From: Guillardia theta CCMP2712
Taxonomy: Eukaryota > Cryptophyceae > Pyrenomonadales > Geminigeraceae
Assembly (NCBI RefSeq): GCF_000315625.1
Contig: NW_005434657.1
Coordinates: forward strand, 133,119 to 163,325
DNA length: 30,207 bases
Reading direction: 5' to 3'
Positions 21,016 through 30,207 of the stretch are shown here, piece by piece; position 1 is the stretch's first letter, and each line of letters begins with the position of its first letter. A model generated the notes under the pieces. It was not told the DNA's origin. It searched no databases and worked only from the letters and a program-made list of their open reading frames with translations. The translations under genes were made by a program, and so were the position numbers.

Positions 21016-23326
21016 TTACAGTTCATCATGTCCGGTCAACTTGTCCGTCTGCGGAGATTGACTACCTGCTGCCTTCTGATTGTCCTCCTCCTGGAAGCAA
21101 AGGGTGATGAGTTCCTGCATGGACCATCCAACAAAGTCAAGCTACCTCCTTCAATTTGGCGATTCTCTCAGCTTTCTTCTTGGCTCTCTCAGCCCCCACT
21201 CTCTCGTCTCGCTCCTTTATCTGGACCAAGTACGCTTTCCGCTGCTCGTCATCGAGGTGCGGAGTATCGTTCGGGAATTCGAACTTGATGCTCGCCACCT
21301 CTTGCGCCCACAACATGATCGGTCGAACCTGACAAGAGACTTATGAGCGATGGCGAGAATGAGGGAGAATCCCAAACCTTCGCCTTCCCATGGAACATCT
21401 TGTGGGGGGGTGACTTGTCACGCGCAGGAAACATGACGATCGACGGCAGACTGTCCAGCTCCAAGGAGTCTGGAAGCTGATTTCTCGAAAGATCGTACCT
21501 GCCGATCTTCAAAGAGGATCAGGCTACTAGCGAAGAGGATCGAAACCAATGTACTCTCACCTTGAGAGTATCGATCTTCAAGGCACGAAATCTCTCCACC
21601 GTCTTCTTCCAATACGGCCAGAAGTCTCTTGTAACCTGCCGGGAGCATGAACTTACAAGGGAAGGAAAGAGGATCAGCTCACTTGTGCCGATGCCGAATA
21701 GAACAAAACCATCACATCAAAGAATTCATCCATGCTAATCGTGTCGGCAGTCAAAACACTCTTGAGAATGTCAGGGAACCCACCAGATCTGATTAAAGTT
21801 CTTCCTTGTGATCTCGATGAGCCCCACTGCCCCGTCCTTCTCTGCTTGTTGTTGTGCAGCCTTGACCTTCAGGAACAGGCAAGGCTTCAGAGACGAACAT
21901 ACACACACTGTTGCAAGAGAACCTCTTCATCTGTTGCAGATGCCTGGGAAGGCTGCAGCCTACCTGTGAGAAACCCTTCCACATGCTCTTTGATGTTCCT
22001 CTGATCCAACTTCTTCCACGAAGGGAAGGGATAGAGCGCCCCTGTCAGAGTATTGAAAGCCATGGCTGGGAGCAAGTCGTCGGTCAGGCCCAAGGCGATC
22101 TTCCTCGTCGCGTGCAACCGCCCATCGAGGTACCCGAAGCTGACCTTCCCTTGGTAGAAACGAGCGACAGCTTTGAAGTCTTTCAGGACAGCAGAGTTGT
22201 CCGCTGTCTTGTTAACGAAAAGAAGGAGCATCGGTATCCTGAGGCTTTCATAGTATGCGAAGTTGGTGCCGGTGACCTCGTCAACTAGCCGGACGGTCCT
22301 CTTTGAGATCCACTCTTGAACGCTCATGTCAGCAAGTTCCGTGACCACGACGGAGTCAAGATCGCGGTCGTGGAGGTCAAAATTTCGGAAGACGACGATG
22401 GCCGGAGCTTTCTTGAACCACTTCTCACCCTCGAAGTGAGAGCTAATGGCCTTCGCCTTGACGGTTGCGAAGTAGACGTTGTTGGAGAAGCGAAGACTCT
22501 CTGCTGCCTCTCTGAACTCCTCTTCCTCATCCTCGTACCCGTCAGCCTTGGAGAAGAACGATATGACACTGACATTGTGCTTGATTGAGAAGTCTTGAAC
22601 CTCCTCCACGCTTGTCAGTGTTGTCACTGTGTTCGCAAGCAGCTTGTTGGCGTACGAGACGAAGGCGGAAGGCGAGTGATAGCCCTTGTACAGGCCTTTG
22701 TCCTTGCAATTCTCCACAACTTTCACTGCTGGCATCGTAGAGATCCCCATGTCCCGAGAGAAATCTTTCTCCACATCCACGTCGACCCTTGCTAGGGGTA
22801 TGCCCAGCTCATCGAGCTGAGGAGTCGCCCACTTGTAGGCCGGCTCGAAGTCGACACAGTGACGGCATGACCGGGCGGTGAAGGCAACCAGCATGATCGG
22901 ATGCTTCTTGCACTTGGACTTGAACGTCTTGGCAGTCATATTGAAGCTTCCTCCCCAGAACGGATACGGGGGTTCCTGGCAGACCATGTTCTCCGCCTTG
23001 CAACCATACACCGCATCTTCAAGAAAGCCCTTGCATCTACAGATGCACCCTTCCCTGCTCCTCTCCTTGCACCAGTCATCGCAGTCCATGTCTCTGCTGC
23101 ATTGCTCCTCATCCTCCCTGCTCACTTTGATCCTCTGGACTAGCGGATCTTTCAACCGATCCTCCCTGCTCAGCCCACCGAGGAAACCATCCATGTCTCC
23201 TGCAGCTGAAGCAGAGTCTTCTCCAGGGCGACCTCCTCCTCCTCCTCTTCCTACTCTGCCCTCGTTGCTGCTTCCGCCGGCAGCCAGGCAGCATGCCAGG
23301 CACAGAACAGCCAGCAACTTCGCCAT
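21016..23326 (-). CDS. Protein disulfide isomerase-like ER protein with CRHC active site and HDEL tail
   Basis: Seven exons agree in phase: 23326-21923, 21866-21784, 21734-21683, 21635-21561, 21476-21378, 21328-21146 and 21090-21016, giving 656 residues. The start at 23326 gives a signal peptide (MAKLLAVLCLACCLAAGG). A region of eight cysteines (about 64-108) precedes a thioredoxin domain with the redox motif CRHC (154-157) and a cis-Pro loop (STMPAV). Two thioredoxin-like domains without CxxC follow. A last thioredoxin fold has FYSASAQ where an active site would be, plus SLPSIVMFPA. A charged helix then ends in GHDEL-stop, an ER retrieval signal. Known family role: oxidation or isomerisation of disulfides in the ER lumen. 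Only one of its thioredoxin domains looks redox-active. Donor GTTCTC of the first intron is weak, but phase and fold continuity support it. Confidence 0.93.
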
Positions 23327-23664
23327 GGTTTTCGGAGGTCCACAAAAACCTTCAGACCAACAAGATTGTGATGCCCACATCTTCAATATTTTCTTATTAT
23401 ATTTTGAAATTTGATATAAATATTTCATATAGTCATATATTGGACAGAACTTCTCTGGATCATTCTATTACACCCTCATCCCCACCCATACTACTATAAT
23501 GAAATGGGGGTAGGGCATCGAATGGGTGGGATATGAATGACCAAGGGTGGGTACATGAACCCTTTGTGGAAGTCATATGAGGGGTACATAAGTCCACATG
23601 TAGGTGGTACTGATCATGAGGTCACCAGAAACGGGGTAGGGGTGCTTGTCGGGTCAGAGGCGAA
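23327..23664. promoter_or_regulatory. Divergent promoter spacer of PDI and pyrophosphorylase, with GGGGTA cluster
   Basis: The 338-bp spacer is AT-rich next to the PDI start (23380-23460). From 23505 to 23643 it carries GGGGGTAGGG, GGGTGGGTACATG, GGGGTACATAAG and CGGGGTAGGGGTG. The last motif is about 25 bp before the pyrophosphorylase ATG. The promoter role is inferred from position. Confidence 0.5.
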
Positions 23665-25829
23665 ATGGTAGTCCGTCTACACTTATTTTCCTCCTCCTCC
23701 TCCTCCTCCTCCTCCTCCTCATTCTCTCCCAGGCACATAGCTCTCTTGGTCTTCATCATATCTTGCTCTCCTGCCTTGGGATGGCAGTCATCAGGAGTTG
23801 GCACCAGCATGCTCGCTGCGCTCAGGAGTTTGTCCTTGCGACGGATCCTTCGAGCCCCGTCGTCTTTCCCCCCCTCCTCCTACGTGATGATGGCAGGGTT
23901 GTCAACCGCCGGCGCAGTGGCAACCCACCAGGAGTCATGCGCTTCAGAGAGGTTGGATCCGCTGAGAGGCGGAGGGAGCGAGGACCTTGAGAAGAGGTTG
24001 GCAGAACTGGGACAAGGGCATCTGTTTGAGGGCCTTGGGGAGGAGCAGAAGGCGAAGTTGTTGGAGCAAGCAGCAGAGCTGGATGGTCAGCTGCCTGGAG
24101 GGCTGGAGGGATACGTCACCAACGCCCGCAAGCTCCTCAAGGACTCGAAGGAGGGAGTGAACCCCTACGAGGGGTTTGCCCCCTCGGTGCCGCAGGGAGA
24201 GCACTTGAAGGTGGGCTCGGAAGACTTCGAGAGGATGGAGAAGTTGGGCAGGGAGGCTCTGTCTCAGACAGGCTTCGTGCTCGTTGCTGGAGGCCTTGGG
24301 GAGAGGCTGGGATACAAGGGCATCAAGGTTTCGCTCCCCCTGTACGATGCGCTGGAGTCGGAGTGCTTCTTGAAGTTGTACATCTCCCACATCCTCTACA
24401 TCCAGGAGAAGTTCGGGAAGGGGAAGAAGATCCCCCTCGCCATCATGACAAGTGATGACACTCATGCCATGACCGAGAAGCTCCTCCAGGACAACAACTA
24501 CTTCGGCATGGACAGCTCTCAGCTGACCATCATGAAGCAGAACAAGGTGCCTGCGATCAAGGACAGCGACGGCCATTTCGCCATCAAGGATGGAAAGATC
24601 GAGACAAAGCCGCACGGACACGGGGATGTCCACACGCTGATGCATCAGACTGGAGTCGCCAAGTCGTGGAAGGACAGCGGAGTCAAGTACGTTGTGTTCT
24701 TCCAGGACACCAATGGCATCATCTTCCGCTCTCTCCCTGCTGTTCTCGGAGTTTCTGTGTCGAACAAGTTTGCCGTCAACTCTGTCTGTGTCCCTCGTAC
24801 GCCTGGAGAAGCTGTCGGCGGGATCTGCCGCCTGGAGCATAAGGACGGCAGGGCCTTCACTGTCAATGTGGAGTATAACCAGCTCGACCCCCTGCTCCGA
24901 TCCACCGAGCAGTTTTCCAACGGGGATGTCGCGGATGCCAAGACAGGGTTCTCACCCTTCCCCGGCAACATCAACGTCCTCGTCATCGACATGGACAGCT
25001 ATCACTCCACCCTATCCTCCTCGGGGGGGCGGGTGAACGAGTTTGTGAACCCCAAGTACGCAGACGCGTCGAAGCAAGCCTTCAAGAGCCCCACGAGGCT
25101 GGAGTGCATGATGCAAGACTTCCCCCTCCTGCTCAGCACTGAATCCAAGGTTGGCTTCACCACCCTAGACCGATGGATCTGCTTCTCTCCGGTCAAGAAC
25201 AACATCCAGGATGCCGCGGCCAAGTCAGAGAAGGGCCTCCCTCCAGAGAGTGCCGGCACGGCCGAGCGCGATGCCATGGCGCTCAACACCAGGATGCTGC
25301 AGATGGCGGGAGCCAAGATCCCTGAGGTTGGACAGGCCGGAACATATGCAGGAATCAAACTCGACTTCAGTCCGATGGTGGTCCTCCTGCCTTCCTTCGG
25401 CACCTCCTTGTCCGACATCAAGGACAGGATCAGCCCGGGCGCGAGCATTGAGATTACTAGCCGCAGCGCTCTTGTGGTCGAAGGAGAGGTCTTCTTCGAA
25501 GGGAAGCTCAAGCTCGACGGGGCCCTCGAGCTCCGCGCCCAGCCCGGGTCATCCATCATCGTCAAGAACCTCGAGGGTGAGTGCCCAGCTGTCGAAATGC
25601 CCGTGGCCGCAAACTGACTTCAAACTTTTCAGTCACCAACTCGGGCTGGGAGATCGTGGAAGTGAAGCAGGACGATCCTTCCGCAACCGTCACGCAAGCC
25701 ATGAGGGGTTACAAGGTGAGAGGGAGTTTGACGCGCTGCTGAGCTGACCGAGTTCATGTCAAGGTGGTGAAACATGAGACCCGCAGTATCGTTGCGGACT
25801 CGGAAAAGAAAGTAGTCGACGAAGCATGA
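23665..25829 (+). CDS. USP: UDP-sugar pyrophosphorylase (plant USP type) with N-terminal extension
   Basis: Three exons agree in phase: 23665-25576, 25633-25715 and 25764-25829 (introns 56 and 48 nt), giving about 686 residues. The nucleotide-binding signature LVAGGLGERLGYKGIKVSLP (about 207-226) and KPHGH-GDVH (about 316) match plant USP closely; TSDDTHAMTEKLL and GFSPFPGNINVLVIDMD also fit this family. The enzyme makes UDP-sugars from sugar-1-phosphates and UTP. Plant USP is shorter, by about 70 residues at the N terminus. The extra sequence begins with a Ser run encoded by a TCC repeat, then a hydrophobic core (IALLVFIISCSPALG) and a Ser/Arg-rich, acid-poor stretch. That resembles a signal-plus-transit leader. 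Alternative starts at 23806 and 23884 would remove it. Confidence 0.92.
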
Positions 25830-25907
25830 GAATGGGATCGCGTGTTCTCAGCGTTCATGAAATAACTCACACTACTTGTAACAAGATTCCCTCTGTGCCG
25901 CCCCTTC

Positions 25908-27280
25908 TCAAGTCGGTAGGATGTCGTCAGGGCTGATCAGCGATGGCTCCTCCATTCCATCTGCGGGGAGAAGTGTCAAGAACGAGAGCCGATGGAAGGG
26001 TATGAAAATTACAAAAGTGCGGAAGATCGATTGGGGACTATCGAGGTTGAAGAAAGGGGGAGAGACTCCGCCGGAGAAAAGCGGGGGGAGTTGATCGTAG
26101 TTGTTCAGGACGTCTTGGTGCGAGAAGAAACCATGGTGCTTCTCTGTCCAACCATCAGTCACGTGCCATCGTCGCTGACTAGGGCATCGTCATCGTACCG
26201 GTACAGTTGCAGGAGGCTCGAATCGTTCCACAGCGAAAGCAAAACTGACAACCACAGCTGCGAAAGAGCCATGAGTACAGGGGAAGCAACGTAGGAGCAG
26301 GTGAGAAGAGTCACCGGCAGGTCATCTTGTCGCAGCCATCAAACCCTGTCAACGTCAAAGGGTCACACGACGAATGTCACTCACTTCGCAATACCTGTTG
26401 ACGCTGCTTTCTCTATCCATGACCCACACTGGGGGCACTGCCTCATCCCGGAATTGTACATGGCGTCGTATTCCTCCTGCGTCCCCGTCCACTTGGCTCC
26501 TCCCCGATGCGCCTCCTTGTACTTGATGACGAGCTGGTTGTAGCGCAGCAAGTCTTGCTCTCCAAGACTTGCTCCAATGATCTTCGACCGGATTCTCTGT
26601 CCACAGGTTGTGGTCGGACAGACCACAGGGAGCCGTCCATCGCCTGCTGAGGTGAGGATGTGCTGGGCAAGACACTCGCTGTGATAGAAGGTGGAGCAGC
26701 AGCTCAAGTGGACCACAGGAAGGGGGTCGTTGAACGACTCGATCAGCGGCCGATACTTCAGCAGACTGCTCATGTCGTCAAGGCAGATCGGACAGCTCCC
26801 TTGTGCGGAGATGTGAACCCCGTGGGCCCGTTCGAACTCATCCTTCCTCCTCAACCTCATCTCATACTTCTCTGCAACAATTGCCTGTGCCAGCTTCCTT
26901 AGGTCATCCATCTCATTGATTCCTTTGATGATCCCGCCATGTTTGTGGATAAAAGTCTTGAGGTCCGCGGCTCTCACAAATCCCGAAACCAACTGCAATG
27001 ACATGCTTTCCACGCTGTCTTCTTCCTTGGGCCTTTTCAAGTCCTTCGAGCAGGCTGCATGATCGGTGTGATCATACTCCCTCGATCGCTTGCACGGGTC
27101 GTCCACAGATTGTTTCCGAGTTCCACACCCGCTCTTCAGTTCTTCTTCGATGATGCAGTTGATGAAGTCAGACCGTTCGATACAAGTCTTCGAGAGCTGT
27201 TCCCTGACCATCCCCCTCAGAGCCTTCACCGGCAGCTCTTCTAATTCTTTCTTCCTGGCCTCACGCCAAGAGTCCCCCAT
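25908..27280 (-). CDS. RING/IBR-type E3 ubiquitin ligase-like protein with SAP-like N terminus
   Basis: Four exons agree in phase: 27280-26395, 26345-26315, 26257-26199 and 26143-25908 (introns 49, 57 and 55 nt), giving about 403 residues. Two short SAP-like helix pairs come first (about 15-47 and 104-136). A RING-type zinc site follows: CPICLDDM (163), HLSCC (191), YHSEC (200), and CPTTTC (221). After a helical linker comes CPQCGSWIEKA (282) joined across an intron to GFDGCDKMTC and CGCQFCFRCG. This is the IBR/RING2 signature of RBR ligases, whose family role is transfer of ubiquitin through a catalytic Cys. Only two zinc modules are seen, not three. The tail after NNYD is open but poor, and may hold one more intron. 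The gene is convergent with the pyrophosphorylase, with a 78-bp gap. Confidence 0.88.
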
Positions 27281-27401
27281 GACTGCCGACTTTCAAGGAG
27301 CTTTCCTTGTAAGGCTACGCGATCATTCCTGGATTCAAACTTCCTGTCGATGCTACAAAGAGAAATCAAGTGAGTACAAAGCTGGCAGGATTACAAGGGC
27401 G

Positions 27402-27704
27402 TCAACTATCAGAGGAGATATTAAGGTTGTAAAATCGTCCCATAACTTCGTGATCAATGTTTCCTCTTCGTATTGCTTTCGCCCAATCCAGAGAACAAAG
27501 GTGGTAAAAGAAAGAAGGCGTACTCTTCCCATAAGAAATCAAACATCTGCCCTCTTCTCCTGCTCCTGAATCAGGAGTTATCCATCTCTTGTCAACTTGA
27601 CTCAAAATCTCATTTGCTCCATCCCTCGTCCGTCTATCTATCTGTGCCTTCGCCTTCTTGTCTGCTTCATTCTTACATCCTCCAGAACAATTGATGATGC
27701 ACAA
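27402..27704 (-). CDS. Weak 100-codon ORF upstream of the RING/IBR gene
   Basis: It opens with MCIINCSGGCKNEADKKAKA and ends in TGA at 27402. Codon use is less G/C-biased than in the firm genes. It could be a small gene, a 5' leader of the RING/IBR transcript, or chance. No family is recognised. Confidence 0.25.
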   Translation of the reverse strand: MCIINCSGGCKNEADKKAKAQIDRRTRDGANEILSQVDKRWITPDSGAGEEGRCLISYGKSTPSFFYHLCSLDWAKAIRRGNIDHEVMGRFYNLNISSDS

Positions 27705-28202
27705 AACTTCATGTATTCTTCTACTGTCATGTTGATACCTTGTTCTCTTCTCATTCTACATCTTCTTCTATCCACTATCTCCTATCTCTTCTTTCTCTCA
27801 TGTGTTTTACCTGTGTTTCTTTCTCTTCCATCGCGTACGGGGAAGGGAAAAGAAGAGGCCAACAAACTGTCCAGAACAGATCTGAAATGTTCGCAATAAA
27901 TTTATTTTAATCACGTGGTACCAATTCCAAGAAAATGTTACAAATACCCAGTATTTTAGAGTTATAATAGTTACATATCCTGGTAAATTGAGGCTATTGA
28001 TTATTACCATGTCGTACAAAATGCTGGAAAATTTGTACTTTATATGTAGGAAGCACAATTTTAAAAATGTGGCAAGTTTGTACGATGGCATATTGTATCT
28101 GAAATTTCAACGCCTCTTCAAGAAATCGACAGATTTGTTTTCAAGTTTTGATAAAACTTTTCTATTGTTTGAACTCAAATTTATGATTGCTAAGAATCCG
28201 TA

Positions 28203-28247
28203 CGCCGGCCCGGGTCGGGCCCGGCAGGTCCGCGCGGCCCCGGCAGT
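28203..28247. other. GC-rich near-palindromic block at the edge of an AT-rich island
   Basis: The block contains GCCGGCCCGGGTCGGGCCCGGC, a near-perfect inverted repeat, then CGCGCGGCCCCGGC. It follows about 300 bp of AT-rich DNA with an abrupt change of composition. Confidence 0.6.
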
Positions 28248-28299
28248 TTGAGTGACTTTTTTATTCAAAGTCCTGAGTGCTGGATGAGGGGAAACTTTC

Positions 28300-28740
28300 T
28301 TGTCCCCACCTACCCCATCATCAATTGTCCATACAACCCTCTCATCACATTTATCAAATATATCACCCCTATTTATCAAATGCTTTCCCCCTCCAAATAA
28401 CCCGTACATAGTTACCCCTACCCCCCTATTTAACCACCCACGGCAACTATCACCTGGAATCACCCCGACCCCCATCAGACGAAAATAGAAAAAATCTCGG
28501 AAATAGTGTAGGCTGCTTACGAATGGGGGGTGGTGCACCAATGGGGTAGGGTACCACGTGGTTTCGGGAAACAGGGTGGGGTAGATATTTGAGTAGGGTT
28601 ATCGTATATACCCCTAGTACCAAAGATCCATATGACATTGTGGAAATTAATAAGCAACAGTAGGGGTACCATTCAAAGGTACCCTACCATCGTGACAGTA
28701 CCGGCTATAGAGAACTTTTTGGTGTCCTAAGGTAGGGTAC
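28300..28740. promoter_or_regulatory. GGGGTA-motif cluster, both orientations, in a divergent spacer
   Basis: In the left half (28305-28430) the motif is on the minus strand (CCTACCCC, CACCCCTA, TTACCCCTACCCCCC). In the right half (28540-28740) it is on the plus strand (GGGGTAGGGTACC, GGGGTAGATA, AGTAGGGTTA, TAGGGGTACC, GGTAGGGTAC), except for one minus-strand copy near 28608. Each half thus mostly points at the gene on its side (27280 minus, 29346 plus). Confidence 0.45.
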
Positions 28741-29345
28741 TGATGCACAAAGGAGGGGTGGTCGGAGGATGTGAGGAGGGGATGAGGGGGGAAAGATCGG
28801 AGAGATGGCGAAGCCGTGGAAAGGGAATGGCAGGGAGAGGGTGGAAGATGCAGACGGGGAGGGGGAGAGGAGGAAGTGGGGAGTGGTGCGAATGGGAGGA
28901 GCAGAATGAGCAGTGGACGGCCGCAGTGCAAGGAACAAGACTGGACTGCAAGTTGTTCGTGAGGAAAGAGACTGAGGGCGAGACTAATACGAGTACGTAG
29001 AAGAGGAGAGGAGAAATGGAGGATTATCAGGCGAGCTGACCATAGAGATACGAAGTTAGCGACATCTTAGGGAATTTCGATGGGCTGACTTGAATACCAC
29101 TTCGGTCTCATCAAGTCAGACAGAGTCAGATGCATGTGCCATTGGGTTGTTTGTAGCAACGAATCCACGAAGAAAGAGCAGAAGAGCAGCATGAATAGAA
29201 AGCTTCAAGTGCGAAATGATTATGACGTGAATTGTGTCTTGCAGAAGACGAAAGCGTTGGTATGAGATCAGCAACGAGAGTGCCTGGCGTAGGGGCAGCA
29301 AATGGCACAACGCTGTGTATCTGAACAGGCAGGCGAGAGGCAAGG

Positions 29346-30159
29346 ATGTGTGAGAAGACGAGCGGCATCAGCGTCGAGATGCTCACCAGCGATTCCAGCG
29401 CGAGTGTGACAGCGTGGAATACGCTGAATGCAAAGATCCCTGTAAAGCTGGAAGATGTCACCTCTGCGACAAGGAGCAGCCATGGTCAGGAGAGAATGCG
29501 TCCTGTGACGCCTCCGTACGCCATGAGCAGAGAGTTCGATGATGGGGAGGAGATGGACTGGAAGGCGCTGTACCTGCGAGAGGCAGAGAAGAATAAGCAG
29601 CTGCTGCAGTGGATCATCCAGCTACAGTCCACCTTGAACCACGGCTTGCAGATGATTGAGCCTTCGAAGAACAAGAACAACAACCCTGAGGTTCAGAGCA
29701 ACAAGTGCCCCAAGATCGCCGGCATCGCGTCCCTTCTCGATGGCAGCTCTGACTTCCGTGACGGTGAGTCCGCTGCTTGCTCCCTGGACGTGGAGGGTGA
29801 CTTGGCTGCCCTCAGTCCAGAGGCCAGCAACGAGGGACGCGGAGGAAGGTGAGGGGTCGAAGGACGAGAACGGGCTGCGGTCCAGCTCTGCGCCTTCACC
29901 CGGGCAAGGAGAGGGCACGCGAGGGATGATGGTATCAGATGGTCAGAGGGAGGGAGGAAGGGAATCAAGTCAGGGAAGCGAAGGGGGCAGGGAGCAGAAG
30001 AACTCGGAAGCGAGGAGTGAGTTGGGATGACGTGGCTAGAGGGAGGGGATGACGTGGGCTGCAGCATCGGGAGACTCGTCAGATCGAGATACAAGCTCTG
30101 AACACAACTACGGAACTCATGCAGAGATGACCGGGGGCAAGGAGAATTCCAGCTGCACA
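29346..30159 (+). CDS. Unknown acidic/Ser-rich protein with a short coiled-coil segment (3' end beyond window)
   Basis: Exons 29346-29763, 29816-30016 and 30065-30159 agree in phase, with introns of 52 and 48 nt and good GTGAGT donors. The last donor is at 30160, so the gene continues past the right edge. The start ATG 29346 is the first in frame. About residues 72-105 (KALYLREAEKNKQLLQWIIQ and following) form a short leucine-zipper-like helix. After it comes a low-complexity Glu/Gly/Ser/Arg region. An unspliced reading would stop at 29852, and splicing only the first intron would stop at 30030. No domain is recognised. The helix in a disordered, charged protein would suit a regulatory or DNA-associated role, but this is only inference. 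Confidence 0.65.
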
Positions 30160-30207
30160 GTGAGTGGCCACTGTCTGCTTTCCTTCCCCTCGAGCTGACC
30201 TTGCACT

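Larger units (their letters stand above)
27281..29345. other. Divergent spacer with AT-rich island, GC palindrome and GGGGTA motifs
   Basis: The stretch 27402-27704 has a weak minus-strand ORF. The stretch 27590-27830 is pyrimidine-rich. The stretch 27895-28200 is markedly AT-rich, followed at 28203-28247 by an abrupt GC-rich block. The stretch 28300-28740 holds GGGGTA-type motifs in both orientations. The stretch 28740-28900 is purine-rich and 28900-29345 is unremarkable. No firm gene is seen. Confidence 0.6.

Noticed and set aside
23944-24840. Minus-strand open frame (298 codons) opposite the pyrophosphorylase
   Set aside because: Shadow of the coding strand; it has no recognisable domain while the plus strand matches USP.
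27912-28560. 11-bp inverted repeat CACGTGGTACC / GGTACCACGTG as a possible element boundary
   Set aside because: Pairs of this length are expected many times by chance in 30 kb, and the match does not extend.

Overview
The window reads as nuclear DNA of a unicellular eukaryote, most likely an alga. Genes are split by GT-AG introns, most of them only about 44-58 nt long. Third codon positions are rich in G and C. One protein ends in the ER retrieval signal HDEL, and there are EAG-like ion-channel, protein disulfide isomerase (PDI), plant-type UDP-sugar pyrophosphorylase and RING/IBR genes. Overall composition, intron size and the plant-type enzyme suggest a cryptophyte such as Guillardia theta. 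That assignment is inference; no species marker is present.

Layout from left to right: (1) a minus-strand, cysteine-rich, probably secreted or cell-surface protein (start 2181) that runs off the left edge, with a duplicated exon pair; (2) a spacer with polypyrimidine DNA, a 37-bp minisatellite and unresolved small ORFs; (3) a small minus-strand helical protein (3765-4417); (4) a plus-strand acidic, probably single-pass membrane protein (4647-5429); (5) a minus-strand coiled-coil protein of about 1139 residues (5969-10270); (6) a plus-strand voltage-gated K+ channel of the EAG/CNBD type (12246-15032); (7) a second, very intron-rich minus-strand coiled-coil protein (15442-19271); (8) a plus-strand basic Ser/Lys-rich protein (20310-20885); (9) a minus-strand PDI-like ER protein (21016-23326); (10) a plus-strand UDP-sugar pyrophosphorylase with an N-terminal extension (23665-25829); (11) a minus-strand RING/IBR ubiquitin-ligase-like protein (25908-27280); (12) a plus-strand unknown gene running off the right edge (29346 onward).

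From gene 3 onward the strands alternate strictly, so genes form divergent pairs with shared upstream spacers and convergent pairs with short 3' gaps (down to 78 bp). Clusters of GGGGTA-type motifs lie in all five divergent spacers and not in the convergent ones. This is the best candidate here for an undescribed regulatory element. The genes do not form an obvious pathway. The PDI, and possibly the pyrophosphorylase and the cysteine-rich protein, share only an endomembrane theme. Simple-sequence repeats are abundant. In several long introns the repeat accounts for nearly all the length above about 50 nt.

Exon models were built by eye from open frames, splice dinucleotides and phase agreement. 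They are firm for the PDI, channel, pyrophosphorylase, RING/IBR and large coiled-coil genes, and weaker at the left edge.
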